Assembly: GCA_039933635.1 (NCBI GenBank)
Contig: JBDTNQ010000004.1
Location: 52,824-116,823, forward strand
Direction of reading: 5' to 3'
DNA from: JBDTNQ01 sp039933635
Lineage (GTDB): Bacteria > Acidobacteriota > Vicinamibacteria > Vicinamibacterales > SCN-69-37
DNA: 64,000 bases
The notes beneath the pieces are model-generated. The model did not search any database, was not told the DNA's origin, and saw only the letters and a list, made by a program, of their open reading frames with translations. This document shows, piece by piece, positions 8,737-16,694 of this stretch; position 1 is the first letter of the stretch; every line of letters begins with the position of its first letter. Position numbers and translations under genes: made by a program.

Positions 8737-10212
8737 TCATGCGCCGAATCCCTCAGCTGGGGGTGCTGGAGTCGTGAGGCCACAGGCCTTCATCTTGTTC
8801 AACAGGGTCTTATAGCTCACCCCGAGCGTACGAGCGGCCTGGCGCCGATTCCAGCGCGTGCTCGAGAGGGCCTGCTCGATCGCCGTCCGCTCGGCCGTCA
8901 TCGACGCCTCTCGCGACAAAGCCGTCAGGTTGGCCCCATCATCGGTCCGGGCCGCCGGCGCGGCAGGCACCGATGAGACCGTCTGGTGCAACGCCGGAGT
9001 CGCCTCGGCGGCCGGGACGACGGCGGCCGAGACCTTGAGCGCGGCTTCGAGCAAGGCCTCGTCCTGCAGAATCACGTGACGCTTGACGACGTTCTCCAGT
9101 TCGCGCACGTTGCCCGGCCAATCGTAGTGGGCCAGGAGCTCACGCAACCGCGGCGAGAAGGGGGCGACCTTACGCGTGTACTGCCGTGAGTAGGTCGTCA
9201 GGAACTGCTCCGCAAGCGGCAGGATCTCGTCCCGGCGTTCCCGAAGCGGCGGCACCCAAATCTCGATGACCTGCAGGCGGTAATACAGATCTTCCCGGAA
9301 CTGACGCGCCGCGATCATCTCCGCCATCGATCGGTTAGTGGCCGCGATGATGCGGGTGTCGACTCGGACAGGCCGGTTGTTTCCGAGTTTGGTGACGGTA
9401 CCGTCCTGGAGCACGTGCAGCAGCTTTGGCTGAAGCTGCAACGGCATCTCGCCGATCTCGTCCAGAAAGATCGTTCCGCCCGACGCATGTTCGAACTTGC
9501 CAATCCGGTGTGTGTTCGCGCCGGTGAAGGCGCCGCGCTCGTGGCCGAACAGCTCGCTCTCGAGCAATTCGGCGGGCAGGGCGGCGCAGTTCACTTTCAC
9601 GAACGGCCGCGCGCGCCGCGCCGAACGCTTGTGCAGTTCGCGGGCGACGACCTCTTTCCCGGCGCCGCTCTCGCCGGTGATGAGCACGCTCACGTCGCTG
9701 TCTGCGACCTTGTCGATGGTTCCCAGCACCTGCCGCATGGCTGGATTGCGTCGCCAGGACATCGGCGAGTCGGCGCTGCCGACGTCCCCGGCGTCGACAT
9801 CATCCCGCGTCGCCTGATCCTCGCGCGCGGATTCGAGGTTGGCCTCGATCATCTGCTCCAGCGCGGCTTCTCCCACGCCTTCGGCGTCATCAGGCTTCAC
9901 CACGTAGTCGAGAGCGCCGGCGCGGATGGACTCAACGATCGCCGATGGCATCTGATGGCCGGACAGCATCACGACACGAGTGCCGGGCATGGCTTCACGG
10001 GCGGCGCGCAAGGTTTCGAGTCCGCTCAACCCAGGCATCTGCACGTCGAGCAGCACGATGTCGTGGCTCGCGCCGCGCGAAAAAGCTTCTAGCAGCTGAG
10101 CGCCGCCCGCGTAGGTCTGAACATCGTACCCACGTTCCTGCAGGAGAATCTGCAGGTACTGGCGGAACGACGGATCATCATCGACGATGGCGAGTCTGCC
10201 TCGGGTGCTCAT
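8737..10212 (-). CDS. NtrC-family sigma-54 response regulator (paralogue 2)
   Basis: A 491-residue paralogue of the regulator at 2520-3989, with the same order: receiver (LAIVDDD, Asp in IVLLDVQMPG, VVKPDDAEG), AAA+ domain (GESGAGKE, GAFTGANTHR, LDEIGEM) and Fis-type helix-turn-helix (WNRRQAARTLGVSYKTLL). The intact GAFTGA loop indicates a true sigma-54 activator. The ATG at 10212 is used because the receiver begins at once; the frame runs open a further 44 codons upstream without domain content. It is convergent with the MEDS gene and separated by 107 bases. Confidence 0.92.
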   Translation of the reverse strand: MSTRGRLAIVDDDPSFRQYLQILLQERGYDVQTYAGGAQLLEAFSRGASHDIVLLDVQMPGLSGLETLRAAREAMPGTRVVMLSGHQMPSAIVESIRAGALDYVVKPDDAEGVGEAALEQMIEANLESAREDQATRDDVDAGDVGSADSPMSWRRNPAMRQVLGTIDKVADSDVSVLITGESGAGKEVVARELHKRSARRARPFVKVNCAALPAELLESELFGHERGAFTGANTHRIGKFEHASGGTIFLDEIGEMPLQLQPKLLHVLQDGTVTKLGNNRPVRVDTRIIAATNRSMAEMIAARQFREDLYYRLQVIEIWVPPLRERRDEILPLAEQFLTTYSRQYTRKVAPFSPRLRELLAHYDWPGNVRELENVVKRHVILQDEALLEAALKVSAAVVPAAEATPALHQTVSSVPAAPAARTDDGANLTALSREASMTAERTAIEQALSSTRWNRRQAARTLGVSYKTLLNKMKACGLTTPAPPAEGFGA

Positions 10213-10514
10213 AATGTCGAGCACGGGCTTACATAATTCATGCCAGTTCTGCTGCGGTGGGACCTTCTCACTAGCCTGTCGATCGCCTGGTTTACGCCAA
10301 GAAATCGGGACATCTCGCCGCCGCGGTTGACGGCGTTTGCGCACGCTCTACGGGACCCGAGCGTCGTTGGAGATGTGCGGTCGTTGGCTACACTTTGTGT
10401 GTAAGGCGTTGCCCTCTTACGCGAGGTCGTTGCCGAAGCGCACCGTGGCGGCACGCACGTGGTGAGGGACAGTGGCCTGCTGCCCCCATTGATGCCGGGG
10501 TTCTCTGCGCGGGC
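10213..10514 (-). other. 302-base intergenic region upstream of NtrC paralogue 2
   Basis: No convincing gene, tRNA or hairpin. Because both flanking genes read on the minus strand, it must hold the end of the H1-like transcript and the promoter of the NtrC gene. I could not recognise a sigma-54 GG-N10-GC element or a good sigma-70 pair on the minus strand. Confidence 0.4.
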
Positions 10515-11294
10515 TTACTTGTCGTGAGGCCAGTCGTCGGACGACGCGGGGTCGAGCTCCCAGCGGTGGCGGTCTCGCTCGATGATCTTGTCGCTGCCCT
10601 GGAGTTCTTCGTTGTCGTCGTAGGTGACGCCGAGTGCCTTGCCGATGTCATCGACCCGATCCTGATCCGGCGTCGGGTTGTCCCCACCGGGCGCTTCGTC
10701 GCCAACGGCGTACGCGTCTTCCCATTTCGCGTCGAGGTCGCCAGCGGTCAAGGCCGGGCTCGCCTCGGTGTGCTGGCCCAGACGGTGCTGGAGTTCTTCG
10801 CCGCCGGACCGCGCTGCCGCGAAGATGCCTTCGTCAGCGACTGCGCGCTCGATACCCTCGGCTTCTGGCAGGATGCGCCTCGCGCGGTCAAGTGACGGGC
10901 GCGGCGACCGCGTCCGGGTGGGAGCGGATTGGCGGGCGGGCTTCGGCGGGGTTGGGCGCCGGATTGCGGCCCTCGCGGCAGGCTTTGCTGGTGCTGCGGC
11001 ACGCGTTCTCGTCTTTGGCTTGGTCTTGACGGCGGTCGCGGGCCGGCGCGGGGGCGCCACCTTCTTGTTGACCCTCGTCTTCTTCTTATTCTTATTGGCG
11101 ACGCGCGTGGGCTGGACCCTCTTCGAGGGTCTTTGACGCTTCTTGACCGCTGGCCGGGTCCGTTTGACGGATTTCGCCGCGCTGGTACGTTTGGCGAGCG
11201 GTTTCGACCGGCGCACTGGACGCGATTTCGCCTGCGGCCGGCGGGTTTTGGCGGCTGTTCTCGTCGTTCGGCGGGGGGCTTTCCTGGCGGCCAT
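10515..11294 (-). CDS. histone H1-like basic tail joined to DUF6335 domain
   Basis: A 259-residue protein with two contrasting halves. Residues 1 to about 150 are a Lys/Arg/Ala/Pro-rich, low-complexity tail like bacterial histone H1 homologues (AAKSVKRTRPAVKKRQ, PPRRPATAVKTKPKTR), expected to bind nucleic acid. The C-terminal 90 residues are acidic and match DUF6335, with the signatures WEDAYAVGDEAPGGDNPTPDQD, DDIGKALGV and ERDRHRWELDPAS. The ATG at 11294 is favoured because AAAGGGA lies at ribosome-binding distance upstream. It is divergent from rpsA. A role in nucleoid packing or stress protection is inference. Confidence 0.75.
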   Translation of the reverse strand: MAARKAPRRTTRTAAKTRRPQAKSRPVRRSKPLAKRTSAAKSVKRTRPAVKKRQRPSKRVQPTRVANKNKKKTRVNKKVAPPRRPATAVKTKPKTRTRAAAPAKPAARAAIRRPTPPKPARQSAPTRTRSPRPSLDRARRILPEAEGIERAVADEGIFAAARSGGEELQHRLGQHTEASPALTAGDLDAKWEDAYAVGDEAPGGDNPTPDQDRVDDIGKALGVTYDDNEELQGSDKIIERDRHRWELDPASSDDWPHDK

Positions 11295-11316
11295 GGCGTG
11301 TGTCCCTTTCAACGGG

Positions 11317-11346
11317 TTGACCCGAGCCTCCTAAGTACCGGATAAT
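11317..11346 (+). promoter_or_regulatory. candidate sigma-70 promoter for rpsA
   Basis: TTGACC at 11317-11322 and GATAAT at 11341-11346 are separated by 18 bases. The start site would fall near 11353, giving a leader of about 90 bases before the rpsA ATG. Confidence 0.5.
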
Positions 11347-11441
11347 CCACTGCTTATCGCATTTCCTGCGAAGCTATCCTACAGCCCGCCGAAGCTGCAA
11401 TTCGGCAATCAAGTGCGAACTTGAGGAGGACCCGAAACGAA

Positions 11442-13196
11442 ATGGGCAACGCTGATCTGACCAAAAAAAGAGAGAACACACAAGGAGGTGTGAAAATTCC
11501 CTCGGGCTTCTCGACCTTCTCGCAAGACGGAGACTCCGACCCGCAGGAATATGCACGCCTGCTCGAGCTGTACGATACCAGCTTCCGCAACCTCGCGGAA
11601 GGTGAAGTCGTCAAGGGCACGGTCGTGAAAGTGACGCCGACGGAAGTCATTGTCGACGTTGGTTTCAAATCCGAAGGCATCATCCCGATCGAGGAGTTCA
11701 TCGACGAGACCGGCGCGGTCAGTGCGCAGCCGGGCGACTCTGTCGATGTGCTGCTCGAACGCACCGAAGACCGCGAAGGCTATGTCGTCCTCTCGCGCGA
11801 AAAAGCCGAGAAGATGAAGATCTGGGACGAGGTCGAGAAGGCCTACCAGGATCGCAAGGTCGTCATCGGCCGCGTCATCGAACGCATCAAGGGCGGGCTC
11901 GCCGTCGACATCGGCGTGCGGGCGTTCCTGCCAGGCTCGCAGATCGATGTGCGCCCCGTGCGCAACCTCGACGCGCTGCGCGGCCAGGAACTGCGGATGC
12001 GCGTCATCAAGGTGAACAAGAAGCGCGGCAACATCGTGCTCTCGCGCAAGGTCCTCCTCGAAGAGGAGAACGCCGAGAAGAAGAAGCACACGCTCGAGAC
12101 GTTGTCCGAGGGCAAGGTGCTCACCGGCGTGGTCAAGAACATCACCGACTACGGCGCGTTCATCGACCTCGGCGGCATCGACGGCCTGCTGCACATCACC
12201 GACATGTCCTGGGGACGGGTGACGCATCCGTCCGAGGTCGTGCGCGTGGGCGACGAGATCGACGTCATCGTCCTCAAGTACGACGCCGGCACCGAGCGCG
12301 TGTCGCTCGGCCACAAGCAACTCGTGCCCGATCCGTGGAGTAACGTCATCGAGCGGTACCCGGTCGGTATCCGGGTGTCCGGCAAGGTGGTGAGCCTCAC
12401 CGACTACGGCGCGTTCATCGAACTGGAACCCGGGGTCGAGGGCTTGATCCATGTGTCCGAGATGTCGTGGAGCAAGCGGGTCAAGCACCCGTCGAAGATT
12501 CTGAACGTCGGCGACATGGTGGAAGCCATGGTGCTCGGTGTGGATCCGGGGGCACGGCGGATTTCCCTCGGCCTCAAGCAGGTCGAGAGCAATCCATGGC
12601 ATGAGCTGTCGGGCAAGTACCCGATCGGCACGACGATCACCGGCAAGGTGCGCAACCTGACCGAGTTCGGCGCCTTCGTGGAAGTGGAGGAGGGCATCGA
12701 CGGCCTCATTCACATCTCCGACATGTCCTGGAGCAAGGTCAAGCATCCGTCCGAAGTGCTGAAGAAGGGCGATACGGTCGAGGCGCAGGTGCTCAGCATC
12801 GACGCCGACAACCAGCGGCTGTCGCTCGGACTCAAGCAACTGCAGACGGGCATCTGGAAGGAATTCTTCGACAAGCATCACGTCAGCGACATCGTCGAGG
12901 GGAAGGTCGTTCGTTTGACCAACTTCGGCGCGTTCGTCGAGCTGGCGGATGGCATCGAAGGGCTCATCCACGTTTCCGAGTTCGATTCGGCGCAGGGCGC
13001 CGAAAAGCTCGAGCTGCGTGCGGGTGAGAACTACCAGATGAAGATCATTCGGCTCGTGCCCGAGGAGCGGAAGATCGGCCTCAGCATTCGCGCACTGAAG
13101 GACGCTGAATACCGCGCCGACTGGGAAGCGTATGCCGAGCAGAACAGCGGACGTCCGGAAGTGACCCTGGGCGATCACTTCAAGAATCTCAAGTAG
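11442..13196 (+). CDS. rpsA: 30S ribosomal protein S1
   Basis: A 584-residue S1 protein with six S1 OB-fold repeats, the standard number for diderm bacteria. Repeats 1-2 are divergent (GTVVKVTPTEVIVDVGFKSEG; GGLAVDIGVRAFLPGS), as usual for the ribosome-binding end, while repeats 3-6 carry the RNA-binding pattern DYGAFIDL/EFGAFVEV...GLIHISDMSW. S1 bridges mRNA and the small subunit during initiation. The ATG at 11442 follows GAGGAGGA at 11423-11430. A perfect anti-Shine-Dalgarno match, AAGGAGGT, lies inside the gene at 11482-11489, directly before an in-frame GTG; the spacing is too short to favour that as a start. Confidence 0.96.
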   Translation: MGNADLTKKRENTQGGVKIPSGFSTFSQDGDSDPQEYARLLELYDTSFRNLAEGEVVKGTVVKVTPTEVIVDVGFKSEGIIPIEEFIDETGAVSAQPGDSVDVLLERTEDREGYVVLSREKAEKMKIWDEVEKAYQDRKVVIGRVIERIKGGLAVDIGVRAFLPGSQIDVRPVRNLDALRGQELRMRVIKVNKKRGNIVLSRKVLLEEENAEKKKHTLETLSEGKVLTGVVKNITDYGAFIDLGGIDGLLHITDMSWGRVTHPSEVVRVGDEIDVIVLKYDAGTERVSLGHKQLVPDPWSNVIERYPVGIRVSGKVVSLTDYGAFIELEPGVEGLIHVSEMSWSKRVKHPSKILNVGDMVEAMVLGVDPGARRISLGLKQVESNPWHELSGKYPIGTTITGKVRNLTEFGAFVEVEEGIDGLIHISDMSWSKVKHPSEVLKKGDTVEAQVLSIDADNQRLSLGLKQLQTGIWKEFFDKHHVSDIVEGKVVRLTNFGAFVELADGIEGLIHVSEFDSAQGAEKLELRAGENYQMKIIRLVPEERKIGLSIRALKDAEYRADWEAYAEQNSGRPEVTLGDHFKNLK

Positions 13197-13200
13197 ACAC

Positions 13201-13340
13201 GGTTTCGGGTTCAGGGTTCCGCGGTTCCGGGGTGGATTCCGGGTTCAGAGTGCTGACGTGTCAGCCTCCGGGCCCGGAGGGCCTCGGGACCGGGACCTTG
13301 AACTGAACCTCGGCACCTTGGAACTTCGGAATCCAGAACC
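13201..13340 (+). repeat. GGTTCC/GGAACC-rich low-complexity leader before the HU/IHF gene
   Basis: The 150-base gap after rpsA consists largely of imperfect short words built on GGTTCC and its complement GGAACC. It contains an exact 16-base palindrome at 13265-13280 and a 6-bp stem around 13252-13265, which could serve as the rpsA terminator. Similar words precede valS and prfB. Confidence 0.6.
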
Positions 13341-13346
13341 TTCGCG

Positions 13347-13688
13347 ATGACCAAAGCCGAACTCGTCGAAGAAGTGTCGCGCGTGTCCGATCTCACGAAG
13401 AAGCACTCGGAGGTCATCGTCGACACGGTCTTCCAGAGCATCGTCGATGCGCTGCACCGGGGCGAGAAGATAGAACTCCGCGGATTCGGCAGCTTCCGGC
13501 TGCGCCGCCGAGAACCGCGCAAGGGCCGCAACCCGAAGACCGGTGACAAGGTCGACGTCCCACCGAAGCAGGTCCCGTACTTCAAGCCTGGTAAAGAGCT
13601 CAAGGACCTGATCAATAAGGCGGCCGAGGAAGCCGAGGCCCAGGCCCCCGCCCCTGTCCCCGCGCCGACGACCCCGACCGAGGGGTAA
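13347..13688 (+). CDS. HU/IHF-family nucleoid DNA-bending protein
   Basis: A 113-residue DNABII protein. The N-terminal helices (MTKAELVEEVSR) lead to the beta-arm signature RGFGSFRLRRREPRKGRNPKTGD and the closing VPYFKPGKELKDLIN. After the normal end at about residue 95 there is an Ala/Pro-rich extension (QAPAPVPAPTTP). Position directly after rpsA is the usual place of ihfB, so it is more likely an IHF-beta-like protein than HU, but the sequence alone does not decide. It binds and bends DNA in the nucleoid. ATG start. Confidence 0.9.
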   Translation: MTKAELVEEVSRVSDLTKKHSEVIVDTVFQSIVDALHRGEKIELRGFGSFRLRRREPRKGRNPKTGDKVDVPPKQVPYFKPGKELKDLINKAAEEAEAQAPAPVPAPTTPTEG

Positions 13689-13758
13689 CCGCAGATCTTT
13701 AGGGCCACACGCGACGGTTCAACGGACGGGTGGGGCCGGATAGCTGTAATCTGTCGCC

Positions 13759-14271
13759 GTGGAGCGACTGTGGACGCCATGGAGACTGGCCTACGTGAGT
13801 GACGCCAGCAAGACCGCGCCGGCGGGGTGCATCTTCTGCACGGCGCTCGAAGTGCCGGAACAGGAATCCCTCGTCGTGTGCCGCGGGACCCGCGCGTTCG
13901 TCATCCTGAACAAGTTTCCCTACAACAACGGCCACGTGATGGTCGTACCGACGCGCCACGTTGCACGGCTGGCCGATCTCGACGTCGACGATCTGGCGGA
14001 GCTCATGAGCCTGGCGCAGATGGCGGAGCGCGCGCTCACACAGGTGTACCAGCCGCATGGCTTCAACATGGGCATCAACCTCGGGCGCCCGGCGGGAGCC
14101 GGCATCCTCGATCACCTGCACCTGCACGTCGTGCCGCGATGGAACGGAGACACCAGTTTCATGACGGTCTTCGACGATACCCGCGTGCTCCCCGAGGAGC
14201 TCCCCCAAACCGCACGTCGGCTTCGCGTCGTGTTTGCGGACCTCCAGCCGGCCGTGTCGCCGGTGGCCTGA
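13759..14271 (+). CDS. HIT-family hydrolase/phosphorylase (diadenosine polyphosphate type)
   Basis: A 170-residue histidine-triad protein. It begins with the subgroup hallmark ERLWTPWRLAYVS, has a zinc-type CIFC pair, the NGHVMVVPTRHV strand and the catalytic triad in HLHLHVVPRW. This N-terminal signature is typical of bacterial Ap4A phosphorylase-like HIT proteins, which cleave dinucleoside polyphosphates. GTG start. The next gene begins 17 bases after its stop, so it is probably co-transcribed with the acyl-CoA dehydrogenase. Confidence 0.85.
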   Translation: MERLWTPWRLAYVSDASKTAPAGCIFCTALEVPEQESLVVCRGTRAFVILNKFPYNNGHVMVVPTRHVARLADLDVDDLAELMSLAQMAERALTQVYQPHGFNMGINLGRPAGAGILDHLHLHVVPRWNGDTSFMTVFDDTRVLPEELPQTARRLRVVFADLQPAVSPVA

Positions 14272-14288
14272 CGCACGCCCCCCGTCGC

Positions 14289-15443
14289 ATGGACTTCGGA
14301 CTTTCACCTGATCAGGTCGCGTTCGTCGAGGGCGCCCGCAAGTTCGCGCGTGACGTGGTCGCCGAGTGCGCGGCGGAGATTGACGACACCGCCCGCTTTC
14401 CGCGCGCCCTGGTGACTGCGGCGGGCGAGGCGGGGTTGTGCGGCATGACCGTTCCCGCATCGGCCGGAGGCGCCGGGCGCGACTACGTCTCGTACGCGTT
14501 GGCGATGGAGGAGATCGCCGCGGCAAGCGCGACCCTCGCCGTGATTCTGACCGTTAACACCTCGCTCGTCGCGGAGCCGATCGCGCTGCACGGCACCGAG
14601 GAGCAGCGAGGCGAGTGGCTGCCGGGACTGATCGACGGTACGCGCGTCGGTGCGTTTGCGTTGTCCGAGGCCGGGGCCGGATCGGACGCGGCCAACCAGC
14701 AAACGCTCGCCGTGTCGGACGATGACGGCTATCTCCTGAGCGGGCGCAAAGTGTGGGTGGCGAATGCCGAGGCGGCGGACGTGGCCATCGTGCTCGCGGC
14801 GACAAACCCGGCGAAACCCGGGCGCGGGATCACCGCCTTTCTCGTGCCCTTGGACTCGTCCGGCATCGAGTGCGAGCCCTGCGACTCCCTCGGCGTGCGT
14901 GGGCTCGGCTGCATGGATATGACGCTGACCGACGTGCGAGTGCCGGCGACCGCCGTTCTCGGCGGGGCCGGCCGGGGTCTCGCGATTGCGTTTCGCGCCC
15001 TCGAGCGTGGTCGTGTCGCGATTGCGGCGCAGGCGCTGGGCGTTGGATTCGCGGCGCTGGACGAGGCGCTTGCGTACGCGCGGCAGCACGAGGCGTTCGG
15101 ACAGCCCATCGGACAGTTTCAGGCGATTCAGTTTCAACTCGCCGATCTGGCGGCGGACCTCGAAGCGGCGCGGCTCCTCACCTGGCGCGCGGCGGACGCG
15201 CACGACCGGGCGACGCGGGCGGGCGTCGAAGCCGCCATGGCGAAGCTTCAGGCCTCCGAAGCCGCGCATCGCGCCGCCGATCGCGCGATGCAGATCCTTG
15301 CCTCGGCGGGCTATCGACGCGGATCCCGGATCGAACGTCTCTTGCGGGACATCCGCGCGGCCGAGATTTATCAAGGCACATCGGAAGTGCAGCGGATGAT
15401 CATCGCCGAGCAAGTCGTGCGCGGCAACCGCGGCATCGCGTAA
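14289..15443 (+). CDS. acyl-CoA dehydrogenase family protein with Gln at the catalytic position
   Basis: A 384-residue protein with full acyl-CoA dehydrogenase architecture: helical N-domain, FAD-binding middle (ALSEAGAGSDAANQQ, KVWVANAE) and C-terminal helical domain (ERGRVAIAAQALGVG, AFGQPIGQFQAIQFQLAD). In this subfamily the catalytic base is the Glu of IYEGTSE; here the codon at 15372-15374 is CAA, giving IYQGTSE (Gln362). I also see no Glu at the alternative position used by isovaleryl- or long-chain-type enzymes. The two other dehydrogenases in the window keep the Glu. It may be inactive as a dehydrogenase or have another role. The ATG at 14289 is chosen by family alignment. Confidence 0.88.
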   Translation: MDFGLSPDQVAFVEGARKFARDVVAECAAEIDDTARFPRALVTAAGEAGLCGMTVPASAGGAGRDYVSYALAMEEIAAASATLAVILTVNTSLVAEPIALHGTEEQRGEWLPGLIDGTRVGAFALSEAGAGSDAANQQTLAVSDDDGYLLSGRKVWVANAEAADVAIVLAATNPAKPGRGITAFLVPLDSSGIECEPCDSLGVRGLGCMDMTLTDVRVPATAVLGGAGRGLAIAFRALERGRVAIAAQALGVGFAALDEALAYARQHEAFGQPIGQFQAIQFQLADLAADLEAARLLTWRAADAHDRATRAGVEAAMAKLQASEAAHRAADRAMQILASAGYRRGSRIERLLRDIRAAEIYQGTSEVQRMIIAEQVVRGNRGIA

Positions 15444-15455
15444 GAGCCTGGCCGG

Positions 15456-16652
15456 CTAGCTCTTCAGGAGTTCCTTCGCGATCGTCTGCAATTGCATGTT
15501 GGACGTGCCCTCGTAGATCTGGCCGATCTTCGCGTCGCGATAGAACTTCTCCACCGGTGAGCCCTTCACGAAGCCTGTTCCACCGCACAGATTGACGGCG
15601 AGCGACGCTGCGCGCTCCGCGACTTCGGAGGCGTGCAGCTTGGCCATGGCGGCCGCGGCGAGGAAGGGCGCACCGCGATCGCGCAGCCGCGCGGCGTTGT
15701 ACACGAGCAATCGCGCAGACTCGATCTCCATCGCGGCGCGTGCCAGCTGGAATTGCACGGCCTGGAATTCGACCACCGCCCTCCCGAACTGGTGTCGCTC
15801 CCGCGTGTGCCGCAAGGCTGCGTCGAGCGCGCCCGCTGCAAGGCCCACCATCTGCGCGCCGATGCCGATGCGCCCCTCGTTCAACGTTTCGATGGCGACT
15901 CGGTAGCCGCGCCCGACCTCGCCGAGGACTGCCGCTGGCGTGACGCGACAGTCGTCCAGCACGACCTCCGCCGTGCTCGAGGCGCGAATGCCCATCTTGT
16001 CTTCCTTGTGGCCAATGCTCAGTCCCGGCGTCTCGCGTGGGACCACGAATGCCGTGACGCCACGATGGCCAGCGTCGGGATCGATCGTCGCGAACACGAT
16101 GAAGACGGTGGCCTCGACGGCGTTCGTGATCCACAGCTTGCGACCGCTGATCCGGAACGTGCCGCCGTCGGTGACGGCCCGCGTCTGCAATGCGAACGCA
16201 TCGCTGCCCGAGCCCGCCTCGGACAACGCGTAGGCCCCGATGTCTCGCGTGGCGAGCGACGGCAGGTATCGCGCACGCATCTCAGGCGTGCCCCAGCGGT
16301 CCAGCGCCGTGCCAACGAGCGTGTTCTGCACGTCGACCAGGACGCCGACCGACGGATCGACACGCGACAACTCCTCAACGGCAATCACGCTGTGGAAGAG
16401 ACGCCCGCCTGCGCCACCGAAGGCCTCGGGAATCATGATCCCCATGACGCCCAAGGCGAAAAGTTCGTCGATGAGCGTGCGGGGCAGCGCGGCCTGCCGG
16501 TCCATGTCCGCGACCAGCGGACGAACCGCCCGGTCGGCAAACTCCCGCACCGTCTGTCGAAGTACCAGCTCGTCCGGCGTCAGCGTCGTCAGTGCTTCCG
16601 GTGCGTCGTCGTCCGAGGGACCTCGCATCGGGCCGATGCTATCATTGGGCAT
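15456..16652 (-). CDS. acyl-CoA dehydrogenase
   Basis: A 398-residue FAD-dependent acyl-CoA dehydrogenase of the short/branched-chain type. Key features are AYALSEAGSGSDAFALQT (FAD/substrate), KLWITNA, GHKEDKMGIRAS, NEGRIGIGAQMVGLA, HQFGRAVVEFQAVQF and the catalytic Glu381 in IYEGTSNMQ. It would introduce a 2,3-double bond into acyl-CoA and pass electrons to ETF. It is convergent with the preceding dehydrogenase with 12 bases between stops. The start at 16652 is preferred for its upstream AGGA; a second ATG lies eight codons inside. It is divergent from the VWFA-domain gene. Confidence 0.93.
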   Translation of the reverse strand: MPNDSIGPMRGPSDDDAPEALTTLTPDELVLRQTVREFADRAVRPLVADMDRQAALPRTLIDELFALGVMGIMIPEAFGGAGGRLFHSVIAVEELSRVDPSVGVLVDVQNTLVGTALDRWGTPEMRARYLPSLATRDIGAYALSEAGSGSDAFALQTRAVTDGGTFRISGRKLWITNAVEATVFIVFATIDPDAGHRGVTAFVVPRETPGLSIGHKEDKMGIRASSTAEVVLDDCRVTPAAVLGEVGRGYRVAIETLNEGRIGIGAQMVGLAAGALDAALRHTRERHQFGRAVVEFQAVQFQLARAAMEIESARLLVYNAARLRDRGAPFLAAAAMAKLHASEVAERAASLAVNLCGGTGFVKGSPVEKFYRDAKIGQIYEGTSNMQLQTIAKELLKS

Positions 16653-16694
16653 TCGCCTGTCCTGCGGGAGCATGCTGCTCCGAAGGTAGAGCCC

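Noticed and set aside
11409..13178. 589-codon minus-strand open frame antisense to rpsA
   Set aside because: It mirrors the rpsA codons, has no domain, and rpsA is certain. High GC makes such antisense frames common.
15633..16694. Upstream extension of the VWFA protein frame
   Set aside because: Antisense to the acyl-CoA dehydrogenase; the signal peptide at 16695 marks the true start.
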